A stretch of 33,200 nt of DNA from Burkholderiales bacterium (GCA_035560005.1 DATMAN010000007.1:1-33200), one strand, 5' to 3'. Shown: positions 1-8,489, counted from the stretch's first letter. Made by a program: numbers and translations. The notes: a model not told the origin generated them from the letters alone.

Positions 1-18
1 GGGTTTTTCCGAATTAGA

Positions 19-47
19 TTGTGAATCGCGTCACGCGATTGTATAAA
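19..47 (+). promoter_or_regulatory. Candidate promoter with CRP/FNR-like palindrome for the tetraheme cytochrome
   Basis: A -35-like TTGTGA (19-24) and a -10-like TATAAA (42-47) are separated by exactly 17 bases. The spacer holds a perfect palindrome AATCGCG-TCA-CGCGATT (24-40). Overlapping it is TGTGA-N6-TCACG (20-35), which matches the CRP-family consensus TGTGA-N6-TCACA at 9 of 10 fixed positions. A protein bound here would sit between -35 and -10, so repression is the more natural outcome. Which regulator binds is unknown. The element lies about 50 bases upstream of the cytochrome start. Confidence 0.55.
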
Positions 48-94
48 AGGCTGACGTTGGAAGGCTCGAACGAAAAGGACAGGGAGGAACCGCA

Positions 95-598
95 ATGAAG
101 AAACTGGTAATCGCCGCCGTCGCCGTGATGATCGCCGTGTCGTTCGTGTCGATGGCGCAGGCCCAGACGAAGCAGGACACGTTGAAGTGGGCCGAAAAGA
201 CTTTCAAGTATGTGGGCGAGAAGAGCTGCAAGACCTGCCACAAGGTCGAGTATGAGTCGTGGATGACGACCAAGCATGCCAACGCCTGGGCGACCCTGAA
301 GCCGGAAGACCAGAAGAAGCCCGAGTGCGCGGGCTGCCACATGACCGGGAAGACCGCGGCCGACTCGATGATTGTCAATGTCACCTGCGAGGCCTGCCAC
401 GGTCCGGGCTCCGAGTACAAGTCGATGAAGAACATGAAGGATCCCAAGCTGGCCGCCGCCGCCGGATTGCTCCCGGTGACCGAGGCGACCTGCGTGCAGT
501 GCCACAACAAGAACAGCCCGACCTTCAAGGGCTTTGACTTCGCCAAGGCGCTGGAAGCCGGCGTCCACAAACGGACCGAAAAGAAAGCCGCCCAGTAA
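95..598 (+). CDS. Periplasmic tetraheme cytochrome c (cytochrome c554 family)
   Basis: This 167-residue exported protein has a signal peptide (residues 1 to about 23, cleavage after AQA) and four CXXCH haem-attachment motifs: CKTCH (45-49), CAGCH (78-82), CEACH (98-102) and CVQCH (133-137). Spacing and surrounding residues resemble the cytochrome c554/c-prime multihaem family, whose members carry electrons in the periplasm. The specific partner cannot be read from the sequence. A good ribosome-binding site (AGGGAGG, 81-87) fixes the ATG at 95. The gene stands alone between its own promoter and a strong terminator, so it is probably monocistronic and separately regulated. No oxidoreductase gene lies next to it. 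Export and haem attachment are confident; the physiological role is not. Confidence 0.88.
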   Translation: MKKLVIAAVAVMIAVSFVSMAQAQTKQDTLKWAEKTFKYVGEKSCKTCHKVEYESWMTTKHANAWATLKPEDQKKPECAGCHMTGKTAADSMIVNVTCEACHGPGSEYKSMKNMKDPKLAAAAGLLPVTEATCVQCHNKNSPTFKGFDFAKALEAGVHKRTEKKAAQ

Positions 599-617
599 CA
601 CGGCAAAGACGGCCATG

Positions 618-652
618 ACAAACCCCTCCGGGCGGATGCCCGGAGGGGTTTT
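618..652 (+). terminator. Strong intrinsic terminator after the cytochrome gene
   Basis: A perfect 13-base-pair stem (621-633 with 638-650), a GGAT loop and a T run (649-652) begin about 20 bases after the cytochrome stop codon. The same 35 bases recur exactly at 4526-4560. Confidence 0.9.
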
Positions 653-743
653 CTCTGTCACATGCGGGGTTGCCTTATGCGGCGCCCCAGGTTAGCTTGG
701 TGTTGGCCCCAGCCGTAGTCCCACAACCGCAGAGGAGGAGCAC

Positions 744-3700
744 ATGCAAGAAGCGAGTGTGTCGTCGCGACGGCATGGTCGTGGCTGGTGGGCGCCGGCA
801 TGCGCCGCAGCGCTGGCGCTGGTTGTCGGGATTGCGGCGGATGCGAGGGGCGCCGGCGTGGCGGACTCCGCCTGGGAGGCGCTGCACCGGCTGGACATCG
901 CCGCGGCCCGCGCGCTGTTTGAACGCGACCTGGCCGAGAACGGCGAGACAGCATCGACGCTGCGCGGACTGACGATCGTCGCCCTCATGGATGTGGACCA
1001 CGCATTGGAATTGCGCACCCTGTCCAGACTGACACGCCCGGACCGAATCGACCTCTTCTCGCTGGCCCTCTACGAGCACGTTGTCGTTGAGATGACTGAA
1101 TGGGAGGAACTCCCAATAACCATCCGCAAGCTGACGGAGGGCATGGCGGCCAGCGATGTGCCGGAACTTGCTTACGTCGGGGAGGCCTATGCGTCGTCGC
1201 GCTTGAATGTCAACGGGCAGGCGCCCGACCCGCGCAGCCGGACGCGATTGGGACGGGCCTCGGGACTGTGGCTGTGCGGCCCCTTCGACAATCGGAACAA
1301 CATCTCCGCCTATCGACAACTGCCGCTGGAGCGGGATCCGCTCGATACGCTGGCGCACGCGACCGGCCGCAGCGGCTGCAAGGCGTATTGGACGTGGCTC
1401 GACGCCGACGCGTATGGCAAGTATCTGCACACCATCGCGGTCGAGGATCAGTCCGAGGCCGCCTGCCTGGCCCGCGCCTACTTTGACCTGCCCAAGGCCA
1501 TGGAGGTCATCATCACGCTCGGCGGATCATTCAGCCAGCGAACCTATGTCGACGGCGTCCTGGTAGGAGAAGACGTGGTCCCGCGCAACGCCATCGTGCG
1601 CGGCGGTTACCGGATGCGTCTGGAGGCAGGGGTCCATGAAATCGGCCTGGCGCTGGGTCTGGAAGTCAGCCCCTTCCAGGTCGGGGTTCTCGACTCGGCC
1701 TATCGCGCCATCCCCGGCCTTAAGTGGCGTCGGTTCGGCGCCGCGGCGACGACGGCGCCCGAAAACCCGCGGTTTGTGCATCCGATCTTCGACGGCTTCC
1801 TGCGCATGGAAGCGGCCGGCAATCCCGAGCCCGATGCGAAGTTCTGGAAGGCCACGGTGCAGAATCTCAATGGCTACACCAAGGAAACGCAGGAGCAACT
1901 GAGCGGACCCTATGAGCGCGGCGAATTGAGCTGGCTGGAAACGTGGCCGTATTACAAAGCGCTGGTCTACAGCCAGCAGGATGTGAAGGCCGCCGAAATT
2001 CTCGCACGGTTGGACGAGCAGAGCGAAGCGGCCCTGGTGGAATTCATCGCCCGGAATCTGGCCGAGCAGAACTGGGAGAGCAAGATTCGCAACTTCGCCG
2101 CGATCGCCGAACGGTTCCCCGGCCGGTTCGAGTTCGATCAGTTCGCGGCGTACCGCCCGCTGCTGTCGGGGGACCGTGCCGGCATGATCCGTGAACTCGA
2201 GGAACTGACCCGCCGCTATCCGAACGCGTGCATTGCGCACAAGACCATCGCCGAAGCGTACGCGGCCTTGCGCGACTACCCCTCGGCGCTGCGCGAGATT
2301 CGTGCCTACGCGAAGAAGTCGCAGACCGCGTTGCGCACCACCGATAGCGAACTGCAATATCTGCTGGGGATGGGCGATTACCAGGGCGTCGCCCGGCTGC
2401 TGGAAGACCCCTATCGCGGCTACCCGGCCCACCCATGGACGCTCCCCATCTGGTGCCTGGCGATGGACCGATTGGGCAAGGACGATCGCATCGGGGAAGT
2501 GCTGGCCGCACGGGCGGCCCGGTACCCCTACGATCTGGAGACGCTTGACCTGCAATGGTCAAGACACAATCGCCGGGGGGAATACGATGCGGCGCGGGCC
2601 TGCCTGAAGCGGGTGCATGAGCTCAAACCAACCGCGCTGGCGCCCTATACCAACCTCGATGAACTGCACGGAGGCGTGTCCTACGACAGTCTCTTCGGCT
2701 CCGTCGATCCGATGGCCTACTGGGCCGATTCGCCCCCGCCGGATCGGATGGGCGGGAATGGATTCTGGCGCATCCTCGACCGTCAACAGAAGCTGGTGCT
2801 GAAATCCGGCTTGTCCGTGTCCGATATCCACTTGGTATCGTACATCGACGACGAGACAACAGCGTCGGGCTTTCGCGAAATGGATTCGCCGGTCGGTGCG
2901 AACGAGGCGGGCAGCCGTCTGTTGACCGCACGGCGTCTGCGGCGCGGCGCGCCCCCGGTGGAAGGCACCATCGACGAGGACAAGATCGTCTTTCGCGACC
3001 TCAAGCCGGGCGACGCGGTGGAACTGCGCTATCGCTACTGGCTGTCCGGCTCCGGCGACCTGTGGAACCACTTCTGGGACTCATACGGGATTGGCGCCGA
3101 CTACTATCAGGCCCACTACGAATACGCGATTCTCTCCGACCGCGATGACTTGCGGGTCGCCACGGTCGGGCCGGTGCCGCCGGCCGAGACGACGTCGGTG
3201 GCCGGATTCCGACGCATAAGCTGGCAGGGACGCGACGTGGCCGCCGCCGCGCGTGACATGACCATGACGCCGCCCTTCGAGGAATACAAGGGCGCAGTGC
3301 ATGTCTCCACCTTACCCGACTGGACGGTTGTCGACAACTGGTACAAAAGCATCAGCGAAGCGGTGCTGGCGCGCAACCCGCAGGCCGACGCGCTGGCGGC
3401 GCGGTTGACCGCCCCCTGCTCGACAGCCATCGATTCGGTGCGCGCGCTCTATGACTACACCACCATTCATATTCCTTATCAGGCGGTGGACTTCAATTAC
3501 AGCGCCACGGTGCCGCGACGGCCGGACGATGTGATCACCGGCAGCTGGGGCGACTGCAAGGACAAGGCGCATCTGTTGATCCATCTGTTGCGCCGCAACG
3601 GATTTTCGGCGTGGCCGGTTTTGGTCAGCACCTCCGACAACGCCAACTATCTGCCTCTGCCCGCTCCGGACTTCGACCATCTGATCGTCTGCTGCCTGGT

Positions 3701-4505
3701 GGATGGGGACACTCTTTTCCTCGACCCGACCAACGAATGCGCGCCGCTGCGCGGTGGCCTGGGTTCCGGCTCCAGCGGACGCCCGCGGCTGGTCGTTGGA
3801 TGGGGCGCGACGGACACGCTCCCCCGTCTGCCGGTGTCGCCGGCCGCCAGTTGGTGGCGCGACGAATCCATCGAATTGCGGCCGTTGGATGGAGAGCGAT
3901 TCGCGTTCGAATACCTGAGCACAGACCGTAATCTGGGCGCGGGCATTACCCGCGCGTGGTGGCGCGGAACCCCGCCGGAGAACGTCGCGCGCGAGATCGA
4001 ACGCATGTTCAACGACAGCTGGCAGGTGAGGGTTGCCGTGGATTCCGCGCGGCTGGATCCCATCGAGACCACCGATTCGACGTTTCACACCTGGGCGTAC
4101 GGCACCGTCTCGCTGGCACGGCAGGCGGTGGGTGGGACCGATGTGATCGATCTGCCGGACTGGTCCTGCATCGGCCGCGAGCGCGCCAGCGCGCTGGCCA
4201 CGGTGGACCGTGGCGGCGTGCCCGTCGATCTCGATGATCTGGTCTCGCGGCGGACGGTGCGCGCGACTATCCATTTACCGGAGTCCGCCGGCACGCCCGA
4301 GATTCCCGCGCCGGTGGCCATCGAGGATTCCTTGTGGACGTTCCGGATGAAAAGATCGTGGGATCGCGCCACGCGTACGCTGGCAATCGACGGCTACTTC
4401 GAGGCCCGGGCCGGGTACACGCCCGTCGAGCCGCTGGTGGAACTGCTCAACACCCAGACCAACCAGTTCGACCAGCCGCTGATCGTCCGGCGGCACGAGC
4501 CCTGA
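744..4505 (+). CDS. Large exported TPR / DUF3857 / transglutaminase-like protein
   Basis: This protein of 1253 residues starts at ATG 744 behind the purine-rich site AGAGGAGGAG (731-740). A hydrophobic segment at about residues 14-34 suggests export or anchoring. Helical TPR-like sequence covers much of the first half. A DUF3857-like beta-rich region lies around residues 660-880 and includes RDLKPGDAVELRYRYW. A transglutaminase-like core follows, with catalytic-type Cys938 in GSWGDCKDKAHL, His979 in DFDHLIV and Asp994 in FLDPTNE, so the triad looks intact. A beta-rich C-terminal region ends the protein. DUF3857-transglutaminase proteins are common in Bacteroidetes and related phyla, and their substrates are largely undefined. 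Processing or crosslinking of envelope protein is an inference. The gene faces the HEAT-protein operon convergently and shares a terminator with it. Confidence 0.8.
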   Translation: MQEASVSSRRHGRGWWAPACAAALALVVGIAADARGAGVADSAWEALHRLDIAAARALFERDLAENGETASTLRGLTIVALMDVDHALELRTLSRLTRPDRIDLFSLALYEHVVVEMTEWEELPITIRKLTEGMAASDVPELAYVGEAYASSRLNVNGQAPDPRSRTRLGRASGLWLCGPFDNRNNISAYRQLPLERDPLDTLAHATGRSGCKAYWTWLDADAYGKYLHTIAVEDQSEAACLARAYFDLPKAMEVIITLGGSFSQRTYVDGVLVGEDVVPRNAIVRGGYRMRLEAGVHEIGLALGLEVSPFQVGVLDSAYRAIPGLKWRRFGAAATTAPENPRFVHPIFDGFLRMEAAGNPEPDAKFWKATVQNLNGYTKETQEQLSGPYERGELSWLETWPYYKALVYSQQDVKAAEILARLDEQSEAALVEFIARNLAEQNWESKIRNFAAIAERFPGRFEFDQFAAYRPLLSGDRAGMIRELEELTRRYPNACIAHKTIAEAYAALRDYPSALREIRAYAKKSQTALRTTDSELQYLLGMGDYQGVARLLEDPYRGYPAHPWTLPIWCLAMDRLGKDDRIGEVLAARAARYPYDLETLDLQWSRHNRRGEYDAARACLKRVHELKPTALAPYTNLDELHGGVSYDSLFGSVDPMAYWADSPPPDRMGGNGFWRILDRQQKLVLKSGLSVSDIHLVSYIDDETTASGFREMDSPVGANEAGSRLLTARRLRRGAPPVEGTIDEDKIVFRDLKPGDAVELRYRYWLSGSGDLWNHFWDSYGIGADYYQAHYEYAILSDRDDLRVATVGPVPPAETTSVAGFRRISWQGRDVAAAARDMTMTPPFEEYKGAVHVSTLPDWTVVDNWYKSISEAVLARNPQADALAARLTAPCSTAIDSVRALYDYTTIHIPYQAVDFNYSATVPRRPDDVITGSWGDCKDKAHLLIHLLRRNGFSAWPVLVSTSDNANYLPLPAPDFDHLIVCCLVDGDTLFLDPTNECAPLRGGLGSGSSGRPRLVVGWGATDTLPRLPVSPAASWWRDESIELRPLDGERFAFEYLSTDRNLGAGITRAWWRGTPPENVAREIERMFNDSWQVRVAVDSARLDPIETTDSTFHTWAYGTVSLARQAVGGTDVIDLPDWSCIGRERASALATVDRGGVPVDLDDLVSRRTVRATIHLPESAGTPEIPAPVAIEDSLWTFRMKRSWDRATRTLAIDGYFEARAGYTPVEPLVELLNTQTNQFDQPLIVRRHEP

Positions 4506-4525
4506 TTGGCCAGGGGGCGCCGATA

Positions 4526-4560
4526 ACAAACCCCTCCGGGCGGATGCCCGGAGGGGTTTT
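4526..4560. terminator. Bidirectional intrinsic terminator, exact copy of the one at 618-652
   Basis: A 14-base-pair stem (4528-4541 with 4546-4559) is flanked by an A run on the left and a T run on the right. It lies between the convergent genes ending at 4505 and 4584 and can serve both strands. All 35 bases are identical to 618-652. Confidence 0.9.
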
Positions 4561-4583
4561 TGCGATGCGCCGGCCGCCGCGGA

Positions 4584-5657
4584 TCAGCGGGACAAAATCT
4601 CTTCAAAGAAGGACAGCGCGCGCGGGTCTTCCGATTGACCCAGCCAGAAGATGGCCTGTTCGCGGACTTTGGGGCTGGGGTTATTGCGGGCGACCTCAAT
4701 CAGAAGCGGGATCCCCTCATCGTCGGGCAGTTGTGACAGCGCGAAGACCGCCTGCTCCTTGACGCCGGCGTCGGGGTCATCGATGGCGGCGTCCCTGATT
4801 GTCTCCTTCGCCTTCTCCCCGGCCATCTGCGCCAGCCAGAAAAGGGCGCGTGAACGCACCTCGGCGTTGCGGTCGTTGCGGGCCAGCTCGATCAGGGCAT
4901 CGGCCGCGGCCGGCGATTCGAGCTGGCTGATCGCGAACACAATCTGCTCGCGTACCTCGCCGCTGCGATCCTCGCGCAGGGCGCGTGTCAGGAACGTGAC
5001 CGCGCGCGCCTCATCGGTCTGGCCGATCCAGAAGACAAGACTGCCGCGCAGTTTGTCGTCCTCGCAGCCGGCGTAGACGCGTTCGAGAGCGTCCAAGGCG
5101 GCCGGATCGTCGTGCCAGGCGATGGCGCTGATGATCTTTTCGGCGAACTCCTCGCGCCGCAACCGACGGGCGTCGGCGCCGGCCAACAACGCCTCGAGGC
5201 AGGCCAGACTCTGCGCATGGGAAGCATCCCCCAGCCAGTGCAGCGTGCGCGAGCCGCCATCCAGCGGACAATCATCGGTGTAGACCCGAACCCGTTCGAT
5301 GCGGTCGTTGTCAACACGCAACAGGATCAGAAGCCGGCGGTCCACCGACATCTCGCTGTCATCGTCCCCGTCGCCGGAGATCGTCAGACCCTCGTCGCTG
5401 CGTTCCAGCTCGCCGACGTTTCTGCGTCCCTCCCATACGCCGCTGCAGATGCGCGCGCCGGGGCGCGCATCGACCGCGTAGCCGATCCAGGCGGGCTGCG
5501 CCACGCTTTTGATCAACGCTGCGATGGACTGCGCCAGCGTGCCGGCGCGGGTGGTTTCGACCACCTGGCCGTTCTTGAGCCGCGGGGGCGCGGCGTGGAG
5601 CGGGGCGGCCGTCGACAGTGCAACGGCCAAAGCGAGTGGGGCGGACAAAACGCGCAT
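4584..5657 (-). CDS. Exported HEAT-repeat protein (distal gene of the sigma operon)
   Basis: This protein of 357 residues has a signal peptide (about 1-22, ending LHA). A non-repetitive region of about 160 residues follows. The C-terminal half consists of HEAT-like helical repeats of about 31 residues, with recurrent patterns such as VREQIVFAISQL, VRSRALFWLAQM, VKEQAVFALSQL and VREQAIFWLGQS. HEAT arrays are protein-binding scaffolds, and no catalytic motif is visible. The ATG at 5657 lies 7 bases after the stop of the upstream HEAT gene. The GAGGAG ribosome-binding site overlaps that stop codon, which suggests coupled translation. Export and the position behind an ECF sigma/anti-sigma pair point to an envelope role, by inference only. 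Confidence 0.78.
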   Translation of the reverse strand: MRVLSAPLALAVALSTAAPLHAAPPRLKNGQVVETTRAGTLAQSIAALIKSVAQPAWIGYAVDARPGARICSGVWEGRRNVGELERSDEGLTISGDGDDDSEMSVDRRLLILLRVDNDRIERVRVYTDDCPLDGGSRTLHWLGDASHAQSLACLEALLAGADARRLRREEFAEKIISAIAWHDDPAALDALERVYAGCEDDKLRGSLVFWIGQTDEARAVTFLTRALREDRSGEVREQIVFAISQLESPAAADALIELARNDRNAEVRSRALFWLAQMAGEKAKETIRDAAIDDPDAGVKEQAVFALSQLPDDEGIPLLIEVARNNPSPKVREQAIFWLGQSEDPRALSFFEEILSR

Positions 5658-5664
5658 GGGCTCC

Positions 5665-7080
5665 TCACTGGTCGAGCAGTTCGAGCATGAATTCGGTGGC
5701 TTCTTCGCTGTTGATCAGCGTGAGTTTTTCGATGGCGGCGCGCTTGAGGTCGCGGTCCTTCTCCTTGCGCGCGATTTCGATTAAGGCCTGGTCATCGGAC
5801 ATCAGGAACAACGCCTCGATCACCTTCAGCCGGATGGACTTGTCGCTCTCACCGTAGTAGAGCTCATGCAGGACCGCGCCCTCGCCGATCAGGCCGAGTT
5901 GCTCGATCGCAGTCCGACGCAGCTCGGGGTCTTTGTCGGTACGGGCCACCTGACTGAGGTGATGGCTGTCGCCGGTGAGCATGAACGATTCCAGAATGCG
6001 GCGGCGCAGGTCGACGTCGGTCTCGCTTGAGTACAATTGCCAAAGTTGCTCGGTCTGCCCCAAAAGCCCCAGATGCTCGATGGCGGCGCGGCGCAGTTTC
6101 GGCTCCGGCTCGGTGCGGGCCAGCTCATACAGGCGCTCCCCCTCGCCGGCCAGCATGAACGATTCGATGATCCGGCGGCGCAACTCGACGTCGCTTTCGG
6201 TGCGGTACAAATCCCCCAGCGCGTCGGAGCGTCCCAGCAGGCCCAATTGCTCGATCGCCGAGCGGCGCAGTCCGGGGTCGCTCTCCTTGCGGGCGACCGC
6301 CAGCAGCCGCTCGCCGTCGCCGGAGAGCATATAGGCCTCGAGGATTTTGCGGCGGACATCTTCATTCTGCGACGTGAGGTAGATCTCCTGCAACAGCTTG
6401 CCGTTCTCGGCGCCGCCATAAAGGCCGAGGTACTCAACCGCGGAGCGCTGCAGGTCGGGATCCTGTTCGCCTTTCGCATACGCGGCCAGGATTTCGCGCG
6501 AGCGCGGGTCGCCGCTCTGACTGAGGATGAACAACGCCTGCCGTTTGACCCGCGCGCTCTGGTCGCCCTTGAGCAGCCTTTCGATCATGGGCACGGCCTT
6601 CTCGGGGTTCGAGGAGAGCAGGGAGTTGAGCACCATCATCTTGAGTTCTTCATCCTCGGCGGCTTCGGCGGGCACGGTCTGGCCGAGCGAGGCGCGCAAC
6701 TCGACTTCGAGCGCTTCGGCATCCTTCAGCCAGCGGCTCTTGGGGTATTCACGGCGCAGTTTGCGGATGCTCTCCAACGCCTCGGTGACATAGGCGGCGC
6801 GCGCCTGCGCATAGGCCGTCCAGTAAATGGCCCGGTCGGCGCGCGCGCCGCGCATGTGCTCAACCTCACGGAAGAACTCGATCGCCTCCTGCCAGCGGCC
6901 ATCGTCGAGGGCGGCGGTGCCGCGGGCATACCATGCCGACTCCTCATCCGGCGCCGCTGCGGGGGCTGTCGTTTCCGGCGGACCGGCCGCCACCCACAGC
7001 CAGGATTCATCCCAGGCAGCCATGGCGCTTGCAGTCAGACCCGACACCAGCGCCGCGACGATCAGCATCCGTATCAACAT
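5665..7080 (-). CDS. Exported TPR-HEAT protein with regular 59-residue repeats
   Basis: This protein of 471 residues starts with a signal peptide (about 1-22, MAA). A TPR-like segment at about residues 49-130 resembles the outer-membrane tetratricopeptide proteins (AWYARGTAALDDGRWQEAI). HEAT repeats fill the rest. From residue 204 onward the array has an unusual regular period of about 59 residues, each unit holding two HEAT motifs of the type LRRxAIEQLGLLG and LRRRIxESFMLxG. The start is ATG 7080, with AAGGAGA (7085-7091) overlapping the stop of the anti-sigma gene. It is probably a protein-protein interaction scaffold in the periplasm. No enzyme motif is seen, and the partner is unknown. 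Operon context links it to envelope-stress sensing. Confidence 0.8.
   Translation of the reverse strand: MLIRMLIVAALVSGLTASAMAAWDESWLWVAAGPPETTAPAAAPDEESAWYARGTAALDDGRWQEAIEFFREVEHMRGARADRAIYWTAYAQARAAYVTEALESIRKLRREYPKSRWLKDAEALEVELRASLGQTVPAEAAEDEELKMMVLNSLLSSNPEKAVPMIERLLKGDQSARVKRQALFILSQSGDPRSREILAAYAKGEQDPDLQRSAVEYLGLYGGAENGKLLQEIYLTSQNEDVRRKILEAYMLSGDGERLLAVARKESDPGLRRSAIEQLGLLGRSDALGDLYRTESDVELRRRIIESFMLAGEGERLYELARTEPEPKLRRAAIEHLGLLGQTEQLWQLYSSETDVDLRRRILESFMLTGDSHHLSQVARTDKDPELRRTAIEQLGLIGEGAVLHELYYGESDKSIRLKVIEALFLMSDDQALIEIARKEKDRDLKRAAIEKLTLINSEEATEFMLELLDQ
5758..6471 (-). repeat. Tandem coding repeat, period 59 residues (about 177 bases)
   Basis: Four consecutive units cover residues 204-264 (61 residues, with a two-residue insertion), 265-323, 324-382 and 383-441 of the HEAT protein. 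A partial fifth unit reaches the C terminus. The middle units are closest to each other, for example LRRRIIESFMLAGEGERL against LRRRILESFMLTGDSHHL. The pattern indicates growth by internal duplication of a two-HEAT module. Confidence 0.75.
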
Positions 7081-7090
7081 GGCATCTCCT

Positions 7091-7852
7091 TCACATCACC
7101 GGGAGGGCCGTATCGGCCCGTGGACGAACCAGACGCTCCCGCGCCTGCGAACCCAGCACACGCACTTTCAGAATCAGCCCCTTGTTCTCAATCGCCTGAC
7201 GCCAATCGGCGAATTCATCGGCGCCGAGCGAATCCGGCGCGTTGCCGATTTCCAGCAGGACGCGTTCGAGATCATCCAGAACGCTGGCGGTGGCGGCATC
7301 GCCATCGCGCGCGGCCGCCAGACGGAAAAGCCGGTTGTCGGCGACCAGTTCGGCGGCGCGTTGGCGCTCGCGCGACAAATCCAATTCGCCGGTGGAGTCG
7401 GCGTTCAACAGCTCAAGCAACATGACCTGCGAGCGATCCAGATGATCGGCGACGGTGACCAGCAGAATGCGCTCGCGGACATCCCCGGGGGCGGCCACTG
7501 TGGTCGGCGGCGCGGATGGTTCCTGCGGACTGAAGCGGCCGGCCAGAAACGCGAGCGCCAACGCGCCGGTGATTCCAGCCGCATAGACCCACTGGCGCAC
7601 CGGGAAGACAAACCAGCGACGGCGCGGCGGCGCATCCAGTCGCGGCCGCAGCTTGCGCCAGAGTCGCTCCTCCAGGCCGTGCAGCGGTTCGGGGGCCGCG
7701 GAGGTCTTCACCGCGGCAAGCAGATCGGACAGTTGCGCCAGCGCCGCACGGCAGGCGGCGCATTCGGCCAGATGCGCCTCACAGGCGGCACGATTGTCGC
7801 CGTCGCCGTAGAAGTGCAACACCAGTTCCTGTTCGGACAGATGCCGGCTCAT
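7091..7852 (-). CDS. Zinc-finger anti-sigma factor, single-pass membrane protein
   Basis: This 253-residue protein begins with an anti-sigma zinc-binding fold (about residues 1-45). It carries the ligand pattern H27-x3-C31-x2-C34 in AHLAECAAC, the ZAS/zf-HC2 signature. One transmembrane helix lies at about residues 87-107, followed by a roughly 145-residue extracytoplasmic domain rich in charged helices. Such proteins hold an ECF sigma factor at the membrane until a signal releases it. The ATG at 7852 overlaps the stop of the sigma gene by four bases (ATGA), so the two are translationally coupled. The outer domain is not a family I recognise and probably determines the signal. Confidence 0.85.
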   Translation of the reverse strand: MSRHLSEQELVLHFYGDGDNRAACEAHLAECAACRAALAQLSDLLAAVKTSAAPEPLHGLEERLWRKLRPRLDAPPRRRWFVFPVRQWVYAAGITGALALAFLAGRFSPQEPSAPPTTVAAPGDVRERILLVTVADHLDRSQVMLLELLNADSTGELDLSRERQRAAELVADNRLFRLAAARDGDAATASVLDDLERVLLEIGNAPDSLGADEFADWRQAIENKGLILKVRVLGSQARERLVRPRADTALPVM

Positions 7853-8445
7853 CGCAAGTCTCCCACCACCGGCTCCAATGCGCGGCGCACCTTCTGCACG
7901 GCGCGGAAGATGGTGTTTTTCACCGCGTTTTCCTTGATCCCCAGCGCTCCGGCAATCTCGCAGAGCGGCAGTTCCTGGAAGTGACGCATGACAAAGGCGG
8001 CGCGTTCGGCGGCGCTCAGGGTGCCCAGCGCCCCTTCGACCCGCTGGAGAATCTGGGCATCGGCCAAACGTTGATCGGGCGCGGGATCCGTCGCGGGAAT
8101 CCGATCAGCCAACGCGCCGGTATCATCCTCACCATCGCTCAGATGTTGGGCCAAAACCTTGCGATTGCGCAGATGGTCGAGGGCGCAATTGACCCCGATA
8201 CGATGCAGCCAAGTGCCGAACTCGGCGCGCGATTCGAATCGATCCAGTTGACGGTATGCCTTCATAAGCGCTTCCTGCACAATATCTTCGGCGTCCGTGG
8301 CGTTGCCGGTCATGCGATGTGCCAGCACGTACAGACTTCGGCCGTGTCGTTCGACGAGTAGCCGGAAGGCTTCCACCTCCCCGTCACGCACCCTTTGGAC
8401 GATGGCGGCATCGCCTTCCTCCATCTGGTGATTAGACGCGGGCAT
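7849..8445 (-). CDS. ECF-type RNA polymerase sigma factor
   Basis: This sigma-70 family protein has about 198 residues from ATG 8445. Region 2 includes TDAEDIVQEALMKAYRQLDRF and GTWLHRIGVNCALDHLRNR. Region 4 includes LSAAERAAFVMRHFQELP and the helix-turn-helix ALGIKENAVKNTIFRAVQKV. Regions 1 and 3 are absent, as in ECF factors. The acidic linker is rather long. An open frame continues to 8583, but that extension overlaps the SpoIID gene and has no sigma homology. ATG 8424 is an alternative, and neither start has a clear ribosome-binding site. The gene leads an operon with its anti-sigma factor and two HEAT proteins, the usual arrangement for an autoregulated ECF unit. Confidence 0.85.
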   Translation of the reverse strand: MPASNHQMEEGDAAIVQRVRDGEVEAFRLLVERHGRSLYVLAHRMTGNATDAEDIVQEALMKAYRQLDRFESRAEFGTWLHRIGVNCALDHLRNRKVLAQHLSDGEDDTGALADRIPATDPAPDQRLADAQILQRVEGALGTLSAAERAAFVMRHFQELPLCEIAGALGIKENAVKNTIFRAVQKVRRALEPVVGDLR

Positions 8446-8464
8446 AGAGCACGGGTTAGGTGAG

Positions 8465-8488
8465 GTTGGTCCAACTGGCAGGACCAAC
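8465..8488. other. Inverted repeat between the SpoIID and sigma genes
   Basis: GTTGGTCC (8465-8472) and GGACCAAC (8481-8488) form a perfect 8-base-pair stem around an 8-base loop. It lies between the SpoIID stop and the sigma start. There is no T run, so it could be a weak terminator or an operator for the sigma operon. Confidence 0.4.
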
Positions 8489-8489
8489 T

